NCBI GenBank assembly: GCA_943737045.1
Contig: CALSFV010000234.1
Coordinates: forward strand, 186,001 to 250,000
Reading direction: 5' to 3'
From: Parapristionchus giblindavisi
Lineage: Eukaryota > Nematoda > Chromadorea > Rhabditida > Diplogasteridae
DNA: 64,000 nt
The notes beneath the pieces are model-generated. The model ran no database searches. It was not told the DNA's origin and saw nothing but the letters and a program-made list of their open reading frames with translations. The position numbers were made by a program, and so were the translations under genes. Positions 9,055 to 18,545 of this stretch are shown here, one piece after another (positions within the stretch are counted from its first letter, which is position 1; every line of letters begins with the position of its first letter).

Positions 9055-11799
9055 TTAATGGTAGGTTTGACCACTAGTGGATGAAATGTTTAAACGAGAT
9101 GGTGGTTGTCTACTACGGGAAGGCCTTGTAGAACCGGGTTTAACCACGGTTGCCTTAGGATTAGTCTTCTTGTTGTTGTTCTCCACATTGTTCGTGGGCA
9201 CGACGACGGCATCGGCATCAGCATCAGTAACGACGGCATCAGCGGCAGACGGCGTGATGTTGCACTTGGCGGGCTCGACCTGGACGTTGCTCTCGACCAC
9301 GTTGTCGGCGGGAACGTTGAAACTCTCCAACATGACACTCAGAGGATCGCAATCCTCAATCCATCTCCTCCTCAATTGGTTCGCATGAGCAGTCACATGA
9401 CTACCATCCAATCTCTGGATCTCATAGATCACATTTCCTTTCCTTCTGAGCACTACGGCTTCAGTCCACTTCTCGTGATTTGGACCATCACGATCACGAT
9501 AATACACAGTGTCTCCTTCGGCGAACTCTCGTGTCACCTTCTCATTCAATACTCTCTCCTCTCCCTCCCTGGGAGACATGAGAGTGAGACGACATCGCAT
9601 CTTCCTTCCGAGGAAGATCTCTGCTGGAGTACACATCTTCAATTGATTATTTGGAGTGCATCTGTACATCATCAAGAACTTCTGCACGTTCTCATTCTCC
9701 GGACCTTCGCCTCTCATCTTCAACAGTGACCGCTTGAACGTATCCACGAAGCGTTCAGCCTGTCCATTACTCTGCGGATGATACGGTGGCGAGAACATGT
9801 GATTGATTCCATACTCCATACAGAATGCTCTCATCTTCTCAGACTTGAACTGAGTTCCATTATCAGACACTATGGTCTCCGGACTACCGTATCTTGATAC
9901 GAAGTCTCTCAATGCTTTGATGGTTGCATCAGCCGTAATCCTCTCCATTGTAACGACCTCTGGCCATGTACTATAAACATCCACAATGATCAAGTAGTAA
10001 CGTCCATTCATTGGACCGGCGAAATCCATATGGACTCGCTCCATTGGTCTACTCGCTTCTGGCCACTTGATTGATTCAGCTTTCGAAGGATTCTTGGCAG
10101 CACTTTCACAACCTTCATAACATCTTACTTGGCTCTCGATATTCTGATCGAAAGTTCCATAGTAGTTAACTCCACCGAGAAACGATTTCGGTTGAGTTTC
10201 ATCCTTGGATACTTGCATCTCCTTGAGTACATGCACCTTCTTTGGATCTGGATGACGTCCAGATTCATTCACGATGAATCTAAGGAAGTGGACTTCTTTC
10301 TGTCCGAACGCACACTTCTCTAGTCGGATTCTGAATCCAGAATAACGAATCCTCTCGAGAACTCTCATCAGATTCTCGTCGTGCTCTTCCTTCGTCCTTC
10401 CACTTACAATGACATCATCCAAGTATGCCACTGTCCTGCTCATTCCTGTCAGCATCTGGTCCATTATTGACTGGAATATACCTCGAGCAGGTTTCACATA
10501 TAACGGTAATCTGTGGTACTGATACAGTCCACGATGCGTATTGATCACGAGCAGCTTCTTAGCTTCCTCGTCTACTTCAACTTGGAGATACGCATCCGAG
10601 AAATCGATCGTGGAGAAGACTGTTCCACCATTCAACGAGGCGAATATGTCTTCCGGCAGCTTGAGCGGATGAGTACAATCCTCCAGACAGTCATTCAGAC
10701 CTGTCTTGAAATCAGCACACAATCTCTTTGCACCATTCTTCTTTGCGACTAGCAAGAACGGAGCAGCCCACTCCGAGTGTTCTACCTTAGAGATCACTCC
10801 CATATCACATAATCGATCGATTTCTTCATCACACACCTGCTGGCTGGCATACGGCACTGGCCGCTTGTTACGGAATACCGGCTTTACGCCCGGCTTCAGG
10901 TACAACTTAGCTGCAGACTTGTTGTACTTCCCCAGTCCAGGCTCACAAACTTCTGGGAAGACATCCTTTACCCAGGTTGTGTAGTCTCCTGACTTGATGT
11001 GTGCAATCACCGTTTCATCATTCTCATCTGAGAATGCTCGCTTCAAGTCTAGCTTGAAGAATACATCATTGCCGACTAGTCGAATCGGTCTTGGGGTGAC
11101 GTGGATCCATGCGTCACACTTCTTACCACAGTATTCCATTGTACTGCGGAACTTGCCGAGGATCTTCATACCTTGTCCATTTGCACATGATACGGTACAT
11201 GGAGCGGGAATCAACTTTGGATTCTTCATCTCCTTCCAGTCAACCTCCGAGATGAGCGTCAGATCAGATCCTGTGTCAAGTTGACACTCCATCTGTTTTC
11301 CATCCATGGATACATTCACGTACACACGATTGCCTTCAATCAGATTGCAATCCTTCACTTGTACTGAATTATTCCGGAAGTTTTTCTTCGGTCTCATTTC
11401 TGGATGCTTCAACCAGCATCTCTCATCGGTGTGACCATTCTTGCCACAATGTGTACATTTCACATTGGACTTTGATCTCTCGGTCTTTGGCTTCTTACGA
11501 TTCTTTCCCTTATCATCTTCAGGTACTCTCACAATATTGGCTGTATTCGTCTGCACTGCTGAGCCTTCTCGCTCAAATGCTCTCGAATATCTTTCAATAG
11601 ATGGTCCTTTAGTCACTTGACTATGGCTCCTTTCTCCACTAACAACTGTCTCTTTACTCGCTAACTTCTCGAGTATCTCATTATTCTTCTTGTTTTGTTC
11701 ACTCTGCACGTTCATGAACTGCTGTTGCATGTTCGCTATCATCTCCAATACCGATGCTAATGTAGTTGCTTCAGCTTCAGGCTTCTCCACTTCAGGCAT
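9055..11799 (-). CDS. Gag-Pol polyprotein of the Ty3/gypsy element, with in-frame deletions
   Basis: 914 codons. Domains in order: a short coiled-coil-like N-terminus (residues 15-50); a CCHC zinc knuckle CTHCGKNGHTDERC (115-128); an aspartic protease DTGSDL (175-180); reverse transcriptase with FSTIDFSDAY (~395-404) and YLDD (459-462); then integrase core with HMDFAGP (~591), SDNGTQF (~645) and NGQAERF (~678), the three acidic residues of a DDE core. The RT connection FLGGVNYYGTF (~540-550) runs straight into RCYEGCESAAKN, which looks like the tail of the integrase HHCC finger. RNase H and most of that finger are therefore missing without a frameshift. Capsid is likewise absent between the N-terminus and the zinc knuckle. 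The ORF is open throughout. The C-tail is Asp/Val/Asn-rich and unassigned. Confidence 0.95.
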   Translation of the reverse strand: MPEVEKPEAEATTLASVLEMIANMQQQFMNVQSEQNKKNNEILEKLASKETVVSGERSHSQVTKGPSIERYSRAFEREGSAVQTNTANIVRVPEDDKGKNRKKPKTERSKSNVKCTHCGKNGHTDERCWLKHPEMRPKKNFRNNSVQVKDCNLIEGNRVYVNVSMDGKQMECQLDTGSDLTLISEVDWKEMKNPKLIPAPCTVSCANGQGMKILGKFRSTMEYCGKKCDAWIHVTPRPIRLVGNDVFFKLDLKRAFSDENDETVIAHIKSGDYTTWVKDVFPEVCEPGLGKYNKSAAKLYLKPGVKPVFRNKRPVPYASQQVCDEEIDRLCDMGVISKVEHSEWAAPFLLVAKKNGAKRLCADFKTGLNDCLEDCTHPLKLPEDIFASLNGGTVFSTIDFSDAYLQVEVDEEAKKLLVINTHRGLYQYHRLPLYVKPARGIFQSIMDQMLTGMSRTVAYLDDVIVSGRTKEEHDENLMRVLERIRYSGFRIRLEKCAFGQKEVHFLRFIVNESGRHPDPKKVHVLKEMQVSKDETQPKSFLGGVNYYGTFDQNIESQVRCYEGCESAAKNPSKAESIKWPEASRPMERVHMDFAGPMNGRYYLIIVDVYSTWPEVVTMERITADATIKALRDFVSRYGSPETIVSDNGTQFKSEKMRAFCMEYGINHMFSPPYHPQSNGQAERFVDTFKRSLLKMRGEGPENENVQKFLMMYRCTPNNQLKMCTPAEIFLGRKMRCRLTLMSPREGEERVLNEKVTREFAEGDTVYYRDRDGPNHEKWTEAVVLRRKGNVIYEIQRLDGSHVTAHANQLRRRWIEDCDPLSVMLESFNVPADNVVESNVQVEPAKCNITPSAADAVVTDADADAVVVPTNNVENNNKKTNPKATVVKPGSTRPSRSRQPPSRLNISSTSGQTYH

Positions 11800-12198
11800 C
11801 CTTACTACGAATTATTTGAGTACACTTAGCTCAAAAAGAAAATTCGCGATAGCCTTCGGCGTACTTCTTGCAATTCAACCTACTTGTAATCGCAACTACA
11901 AGTCTACCTGACACTCGCAAGTGCAGTAACTATATCTACTTGTAATCGCAACTACAAGTCTACCTGACACTCGCAAGTGCAGTAACTATATCTATACTCG
12001 CAAGTATAGATCTTCAAACCGTGCAATCGCAACTACAGGTTGGTAATATAATCCGATGAACTATATCTATATCGCAATATAGATCTTCCTGGACTCGTAA
12101 TCGCAACTACGAGGAGGGACAACAAGATGAATAAGAGAAGAAATGAGCTCGACAATCCTGGTCGCGTTAGCTCGTCAAACAATCCTGGTCGCCAATAA
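11800..12198 (-). other. Untranslated leader of the LTR element
   Basis: Contains a direct duplication of a block of about 60 bp (GCAACTACAAGTCTACCTGA, near 11893 and 11953) plus CTCGCAAGT/CTATATC repeats. A second PBS-like sequence lies at its 5' (sense) end, near 12184-12196. No ORF. Confidence 0.6.
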
Positions 12199-12346
12199 TG
12201 TTATGTACTTGGACACAACACGTAGTAGAATAGAGACTTTATTGTAGAGATAGAAAACAGTACCACCGGTACAACAGGATGAACTAGATAAGAATCAAGG
12301 AATAACCAATATAGACAGCACGTCAACTACGATGACGTGTCATTAG
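12199..12346 (-). repeat. Extra partial LTR inside the element
   Basis: 148 bp identical to the R/U5 side of the LTRs, lacking the sense U3 start. It is bounded on both sides by copies of the PBS context (CCTGGTCGCCAATAA). LTR end plus PBS are therefore duplicated in tandem, as after a strand-transfer or template-switch error. Confidence 0.9.
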
Positions 12347-12356
12347 TCCTCATCTC

Positions 12357-12369
12357 ATCCTGGTCGCCA
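12357..12369 (-). promoter_or_regulatory. Primer-binding-site-like sequence
   Basis: Three bases downstream of the sense 5' LTR lies TGGCGACCAGGAT, complementary to a tRNA 3' end of form ..CCTGGTCGCCA. The tRNA identity (possibly Arg-type) is not confirmed. A second copy of this context precedes the rest of the leader. Confidence 0.65.
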
Positions 12370-12373
12370 ATAA

Positions 12374-12608
12374 TGTTATGTACTTGGACACAACACGTAG
12401 TAGAATAGAGACTTTATTGTAGAGATAGAAAACAGTACCACCGGTACAACAGGATGAACTAGATAAGAATCAAGGAATAACCAATATAGACAGCACGTCA
12501 ACTACGATGACGTGTCATTAGCATAGAATAGGGTAATGTGGTCAAATGCAAATGTGTATGCTAAGATGCAGTTTGGTTATAATAATAGACTTTGGAGCAT
12601 ACATAGCA
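12374..12608 (-). repeat. 5' LTR (sense orientation)
   Basis: 235 bp, apparently identical to 8682-8916. The right target duplicate ATAAG is at 12609-12613. Confidence 0.95.
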
Positions 12609-12613
12609 ATAAG

Positions 12614-13160
12614 GAAGGAGCTCACTGTATATAGGGAAGGAGCTCACTGTATATAGGGAAGGAGCTCACTGTATATAAGGAAGGAGCTCACTGTATATAG
12701 GGAAGGAGCTCACTGTATATAAGGAAGGAACTCGCTGTATATAGGGAAGGAGCTCACTGTATATAGGGAAGGAGCTCACTGTATATAGGGAAGGAGCTCA
12801 CTGTATATAAGGAAGGAGCTCAGTGTATATAGGGAAGGTGCTCACTGTATATTTGGAATGAGCTCACTGTATATAAGGAAGGAGCTCACTGTATATAGGG
12901 AAGGAGCTCACTGTATATAGGAAGGAGCTCACTGTATATAGGAAAGGAGCTCACTGTATATAGGGAAGGAGCTCACTGTATATAGGGAAGGAGCTCAGTG
13001 TATATAGGGAAGGAGCTCACTGTATATAAGGAACTAGCTCACTGTATATAAGGAAGGAACTCACTGTATATAGGGAAGGAGCTCGCTGTATATAGGGAAG
13101 GAGCTCACTGTATATAGGAAGGAGCTCACTGTATATAGGGAAGGAGCTCACTGTATATAG
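12614..13160. repeat. 22-bp minisatellite, right half
   Basis: Same GGAGCTCACTGTATATAGGGAA family as 8130-8676, ending in TAGTCGCTTC. A G-run follows near 13182. Confidence 0.95.
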
Positions 13161-13169
13161 TCGCTTCTG

Positions 13170-14660
13170 GGTTCAAAGATCGGGGGGGGGGACACCATTG
13201 GGCACACTATCACCTAAATAATATTATATAATATTATGTTTTACGTATATGCAAACCTACACTTGCACGTAAATCTTTTACTATTATAAAATACATTTAT
13301 CTTATTCACCAACACTGAACTAAATGCCAAAAATCACTTTCGCGCTCCAAATTTCAACAGTTCTTGTCTCATGCAAACCCTTGCGCGTCATTGTATTGTT
13401 TTCGCTCCGGGCTGTATTATTCGAGAGCTCACTCTTCGAGATACCTTATTCTTGCGTGATTATATGCCCGATAAAATGTTCTAGTGTGGAATTACACTCA
13501 CAGAATAAACGTAATTCAGCTAGATCTTGAAAAGCGACGGAAGTTGTGCAGAATGAGAGAGAGAGAGATATCTTTTACTATTTTTTAACTCTACGTTCAC
13601 AAAATTTTTTCATTATTTGTCTCCAAGAGATTCAAGTTAAAGGTGGTGTCACAGGAATATTTTCGAGAATAAACTGTGAAGACAGGAAGTGATATGATAA
13701 GGAAAATCAAATTCATCACTTTTCTCATTTCCCTACCGCATCTCTTGTAGGTTGTGTTCCCACAACGTGGGCTTGTGAAAGAAATTCTTCTGCCAACAAC
13801 ACGTGAAAAGAATAAACCTTTGGCTACGCTCCCCCTTAATAACCCTCCTATCTCCGCTCTATTTACTGCACGCTCCACTCTCCTAGACTACCGAGAGGAT
13901 TTATAATGGGGGGGGGAAGGTGAGTCACTCGCCATTCACTGTTTTCCAACCTTTGCTTGCACTTTCTACGCTGAATTGCGATTTCGCTGCTTTCCAAATA
14001 TTATTTTCTCTTGTGTCATACATGTTTTGGCGAATAAAGCAACTCTTCATATCATTTACTTATTGTTGGTAGTTGGCCTGAACTATATTTCCCTTGTCAA
14101 TCAAATATTTTTATAGTATAGTTATACCAATCATCTTTATCATCGAAGCATCGTAATTATGCGAACTCTTACAATCATGTTGCTATCTCAATTTGCAATG
14201 CGTATTTTATTTATGTACATAAATACATTTCATGAGATGTGGGAAACTTATCAGATCGGCTACTGGAAATACCGTCACCTTTACTTTTACATATGATGAT
14301 TGAATATAGAATAAGAATATGATTTTTTTTGATTTCCTGATCTATGGCACATTTGAACATCGCCGTATGTACAATATGTACAATAGATCTGTATGCTGTG
14401 TTACTCATCGTTATCAACGATAATGTCAGAGAAGTAATGTCTTGTCAAACAAACTCCTTCGCTCTTTCTCAGTATCCCGTGCCTTTCGACAGAGAACACG
14501 TACCTCTATGTTGTGTGCAAAAGTGTAGAAAAGAATCTCTAGGTTTTTTGCTCCTGCTATTTTCTTGTTTCATATACACGCCAATTATCTATGCTTAAGT
14601 TTCAATCCTATCATCCATCTCTGTGCTTTGTCATTATGAAATAATGAACACAAAATACAC
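13170..14660. other. Long stretch without a supported gene
   Basis: Only short ORFs without domain signal. AAAGGTGGTGTCAC at 13638 resembles a terminus of the tRNA-like MITE family. A G-run is at 13906. No RNA gene seen. Confidence 0.4.
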
Positions 14661-14669
14661 AATGTTCTC

Positions 14670-14785
14670 ATAAAGGCACTACTTTTACTCTTTCGCTCTG
14701 GCGACGCTCTCTCATAGGCAAATAAAGCGAGACATTGTCGCCAGAGCTGAGAGTTTCAAATTAGCCTGGATGCTCCTTTTCTCTT
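14670..14785. mobile_element. Degenerate AGGCAC-type MITE
   Basis: Hairpin arms CTCTGGCGACGCTCTC and GACATTGTCGCCAGAG around a short loop. Outer AAAGGCAC at left matches the 7944-8062 family; right end decayed. Confidence 0.5.
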
Positions 14786-14977
14786 ACTGTCAGATGACAA
14801 AGATAGATTGTGTATAGTAAATCGTTGACAATGACCACACTCTTATTCAAAATTATTTCGATTGCGTTTTTTTCAAAGATCGATTCGATCTGTTTACTTC
14901 TAATGTTTGGTTTACTGTTCATTATTCTCGCAAAGCCCCTTTGCTCTTTCCCGTACCATGATACCATAAATCAAACA

Positions 14978-15167
14978 CACTCACAGAAATAAACCCTAGC
15001 TCATGTACCCCTGTGCACCAAACACTAAACGGTTAGGGTTTGAAACACTTGTATTTAAGGGTTCTCAGAATAGGGTTTTAAAACCCTTAAATAAAAGTGT
15101 TTCAAACCCTAACCGTTTTGTGTTTGGTGCACAGGGGTACATGAGCTAGGGTTTTTTTCTGTGAGTG
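14978..15167. mobile_element. 190-bp palindromic MITE, CACTCACAGA termini
   Basis: Ends CACTCACAGAAA and TTTCTGTGAGTG. Arms read inwards through ACCCTAGCTCATGTACCCC and TTGGTGTTTGG to an AT-rich loop. Same terminal type as 28090-28258, 26397-26499, 30143-30290 and 61517-61845. Confidence 0.8.
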
Positions 15168-15237
15168 CAGTGAATCTCGCCTCTACTGATAACCACTTTT
15201 GATTCAATAATATTTAATTTCATGAGTACATTTGCAT

Positions 15238-15332
15238 CAGGGCTGTTCGGAAAAACTATTTTCGGAAAATCGGAAAATCGGAAATTTCCGAAAAATTTTC
15301 GAAAAATCGGAAAAACGGAAATCCCAGCCCTG
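15238..15332. mobile_element. 95-bp hAT-like MITE with 8-bp duplication
   Basis: CAGGGCTG...CAGCCCTG termini, with perfect flanks ATTTGCAT at 15230-15237 and 15333-15340. The interior is CGGAAAATCGGAAA low-complexity. A related uninterrupted sequence (GAGTACATTTGCATGTTTAA, minus strand near 61078-61097) shows the empty site. Confidence 0.9.
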
Positions 15333-15551
15333 ATTTGCATGTTTAAAAATGATCTATGTCCATTATAATACTTTACTCTGGACTGTCCTGTGATCGAATC
15401 AAACATTGAATAGGACACATAAATGGCTTATGTCACCCGGTGATGTTCTGAAAAAATTTACATAATATATATAGCCTGCCCCTCGAATATTTATCCAATG
15501 CCACCCCGTAATATTCACGGTTCGATCTATCAATATCTTGCTATTGCTAGC

Positions 15552-15671
15552 GTAAAGGGAGAGTGACCTCGCTCTCTGGCCTCTTCATCGCGCACACTAT
15601 TTCTCTGTTCTCTAACAACGAGAAAGCGTAGAGCGTTGAAGAGACCGTTGCAAAGGCGTCAGTCCCTTTAA
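15552..15671. mobile_element. TTAA-type MITE just upstream of the six-Cys peptide gene
   Basis: Sister of 2612-2732 (AGGGAGAGTGACC...CAGTCCCT; right flank TTAA, left GTAA). It ends 18 bp before the ATG at 15690, so it could supply promoter sequence. Confidence 0.65.
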
Positions 15672-15689
15672 TAATTGCTAAATTGCAGA

Positions 15690-16120
15690 ATGCGCGTGTT
15701 CTTCGTCCTCTTCGCTCTCGTCTTCATCCTCTCGACTGCTGTAGACTACGCGGTTTGCTCCTAACCTTACTAAAATAATTTGTCATTTTGACCATTAAAT
15801 ATTTATTATAATTGTTTATTTGATATTTATTATTATATTTATTCTATTTAAACTGCAAACGGCATCTATCGATTGAGACAAGCGACGTAACAATAGCAAT
15901 ATTTTCCCCGTTCTCCTATTCACTTATTTATTCAATCTTCGTTTCAAATGTTATCACATCTTTGGATGTATGGTAAATAAATAAAATAAATAAATAAATA
16001 TTGCAGTCCGCCTTCAACGTTCCTCCCGTGGGCGGTATGTGTCTGACCATCGCCGGGGGTGACTGCAGACGCTGTGAGTGCCCTCCGTCTAGGTCGTGCA
16101 GGAAGGGCATCTGTGTATGA
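15690..16120 (+). CDS. Small secreted six-cysteine peptide
   Basis: Two exons: 15690-15740 (17 codons) and 16007-16120 (37 codons plus TGA). Exon 1 is a bare signal peptide (MRVFFVLFALVFILSTA), and GTAGAC is the donor, the same hexamer used by an exon of the kinase gene. The acceptor is TATTGCAG and the join is in phase 0. The mature part begins SAFNVPPVGG and carries six Cys spaced C-x8-C-x2-C-x-C-x6-C-x4-C, ending one residue after the last. AAATTGCAG ends one base before the ATG and could be a trans-splice acceptor. AATAAA at 16206-16211 is a likely poly(A) signal. Size and Cys spacing fit a disulfide-rich extracellular peptide (defence effector, protease inhibitor or signalling); I cannot assign a family. 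It is absent from a simple ORF scan because each exon is short. Confidence 0.7.
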
Positions 16121-16219
16121 GAACAGCAATCTCTTATTCTAAGCCAGACATGGATCCAGCATATTTGATTCGTCGATCACGAACTCTTTATGTTTACTAC
16201 CGGTCAATAAAGTATTATT

Positions 16220-16537
16220 ATAAAGTATTCAAAGTGTTATAACATAAAGGATAATTACAAGCGACACTTTACTCTTTGTCGCAATGCAATAAGAACCTTA
16301 ACTTCTCATTGATTTTTTCATAACCCTTTTCTCATATATGTTTATGACAAGCCTTGGATCGATAATCCAACGACACATTTGAAGAAATATGATATGTCAA
16401 CGTTATTACTAAATGAGGTTGGGCAATGTTTGCCTAAGAAACTACCTTCTATCGCATTTTATGGATCTCCAAATAGTATAGGTAGAAGCTATGAAGAGCT
16501 GTCCGTTATTATTCATTATGTCTAGTATATTCCTAGC
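16220..16537. other. Intergenic, nothing recognised
   Basis: AT-rich sequence without a supported gene or repeat. Confidence 0.3.
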
Positions 16538-16667
16538 GGCACTAGGTCTAATGAGAACCGATGAATAATATCTGACTGGATGAAAACCATTTAATGCATA
16601 GACAAAGTATGCAAATGGTTATCATCCAGTCGGTTATTATTCATCGGTTCTCATTCGACCTAGTGCC
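16538..16667. mobile_element. 130-bp palindromic MITE with near-perfect 8-bp flanks
   Basis: Termini GGCACTAGGTCTAATGAG and CTCATTCGACCTAGTGCC. Arms continue through CCGATGAATAATA and CTGGATG. Flanks TTCCTAGC / TTCCTAAC (7 of 8 identical) suggest an 8-bp target duplication. Confidence 0.75.
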
Positions 16668-16669
16668 TT

Positions 16670-17940
16670 CCTAACAGTCCTTTTCCCTTTTTCCTTTGCT
16701 TACACTATTGCTAACGGGAAAAAATGAATATAAATTTATAAAAAATATTTTCAGGCGCCTATATCGTCTTTCAATACATGTTACAGCCTTAAGCTGTAAG
16801 GAATTGAACAATTCTATACTGTATAAAGCTGTATAAAGAAAAACGTGATAAAAAAGGTATTATATTTAATTTCATTTTTGTTTTCGAAAATATTTGTGTT
16901 CAAAAACTGCTTATCGTGCAATATGTAACGCGAAAAAAACCATATTTGAATTCGATTTTGTGGCTTAACTCCATTATTAGCCGTTTAGCAGAAAGCACAT
17001 GACGTTAATTTTTTCTTGAAGAAATATGGAATAACTAAAATTTCAAAAAAACACTTCAATATCTTTCCGTTAATTTTATCTTATTCATGCTGCTTGATAA
17101 GTATATTTGGACATGCTTTTGAAAACCTCAGACAATTCCATGGTCATAATTTTTCATGATTCGTTTCATCAAATCAATGATTTCAGCAGTCGATCAACAA
17201 GAAGAATCGTTAAGAACGTAAACTTTAGAAGAACCTTTCTCAACAGACGACCAATTCACTTTTCTATACATTTGGAAATCAGTTTGCCTGATCTTGCACA
17301 GCGTTCTCATGACTTTCAAAGCAAGAACGACCGCTCAACATACAAACTCTCTCGAATACAATGGTCTCTCCTTTGTCTTGCTTTGGAAGAAAAATGGCTT
17401 GGACCAGAATACTGTGCTTGCAATGTCATTAACTACTTGCCTTGATTTAATCTTACCGTTCATAAGCACACTTGTAATAACAGCCATGCGGCTTTTGAAA
17501 ATATTTATACTCAAAGCTCACAGCTCAAAGTTCATTGCACCAAGTGCTCCAGCAGGGTGGTTGATAAAGATTTCTTTATAAGATTGTTACTTTGCATTAT
17601 TAATTCTCAAACGAATAATCACACATTATGAAATCACCAGCTAGCTATGACATGTAATCAATAATATTTTTATTGATTGGTTAATTGACAAAGATGCTGA
17701 AAAATGTTCCTTTTTCAATGAAAACCTGCTTTTCGGAAGATTTCGATTTCCATTTTCGGTTTTCCAGTGTACATTTTTAGACCCTGGAAAGTCGCCATTT
17801 TCAGTTTTCCACTATTTTTTAGTGCGCCATAACAGATATTCCCCATCCCCGATGCGTTCATTTGAAGGAATAAATTATTATTATTATTGTTGTTTCCAGT
17901 TGTCAATGTGACTGTCATTGTCAAAATAAGCTGGAATGAA
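16670..17940. other. Stretch with weak ORFs, then a diverged macro-repeat segment
   Basis: 16670-17100 holds nothing recognised. 17107-17581 has two overlapping open frames with hydrophobic segments but no splice-supported model. From about 17555 (GTTGATAAAG, TATAAGATTGTTACTTTGCAT, GCTGAAAAATGTTCC) it is a diverged copy of the segment at 24430 and 47335. Confidence 0.4.
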
Positions 17941-17945
17941 TCTCT

Positions 17946-18277
17946 AATGCACCCTTACAATACATTGTTACATTTGCCTTACGCGCCTACGCCGTAACGG
18001 CGTAACGTGTTACATTTCGCTACGTATCCGTCGCCGTAAATTTTGCAATGTGTTGGGTCTCGAGCGGGAAACCCTGAGAGGCCATGGAGACACGGTAAGA
18101 AGTTACCGTAATCATCGATCAACAATGGTTGACTACCGTTACCTTTTACAGTACTTTTATGACCCAGCAGGGTTTTCCAGTCGAGACCCAACACACTTCG
18201 AAATTCCCTTTGACGGATCCGTCATCCGTCACGCCGTTTCGGCGTAGCCACGTAATGCAAATGTGCATAAGGGTTCA
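17946..18277. mobile_element. Inverted-repeat element, ACATTTGC/CGCCTACGCCG arms
   Basis: Arms ACATTTGCCTTACG and CGTAATGCAAATGT with inner CCTACGCCGTAACGGCG / CGCCGTTTCGGCGTAG. A second inner pair is GTTGGGTCTCGA and TCGAGACCCAAC. A miniature relative lies at 27322-27412. Confidence 0.7.
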
Positions 18278-18545
18278 TTTTATTGCAAAGAATTCATCGC
18301 ACTTTCCATTTTTTTTCAATGGAATATTTCGGTTATTAAGAGGAAGATGGAATTGTGTTATCTTCTTTTCGGTTGGGAGGTATCAAGAGATGAATCACTA
18401 AAATTTGTCAATTAATGTACGTTACCATGGCCTGGTTTAGCTATGTGTGTATGAAGTTTTTGAACAGATCGATTGGCAGCTCTCAGGGGTTCACAAAGGT
18501 TACATTTTTTTAACTTACCGCAATCTGCCACTCTGTAATATGCTC

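Larger units (their letters stand above)
8682..12608 (-). mobile_element. Young, internally deleted Ty3/gypsy-type LTR retrotransposon
   Basis: Complete insertion in reverse orientation. LTRs at 8682-8916 and 12374-12608 are each 235 bp, appear identical, and begin and end with the imperfect inverted repeat TGYTATGTA. The flank is duplicated (ATAAG). The internal region holds one long ORF (9055-11799), a PBS-like site, a purine tract and an extra partial LTR. Identical LTRs mean very recent insertion, yet RNase H and capsid are missing, so it was probably mobilised by another copy's proteins. Confidence 0.95.

Noticed and set aside
9077..9729. Plus-strand ORFs over the Gag-Pol region
   Set aside because: Shadows of the minus-strand polyprotein with its clear domain order.
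17107..17581. Two overlapping plus ORFs (112 and 95 codons) with hydrophobic stretches
   Set aside because: No splice signals or family motif, and the 3' part is macro-repeat; kept only as a note.
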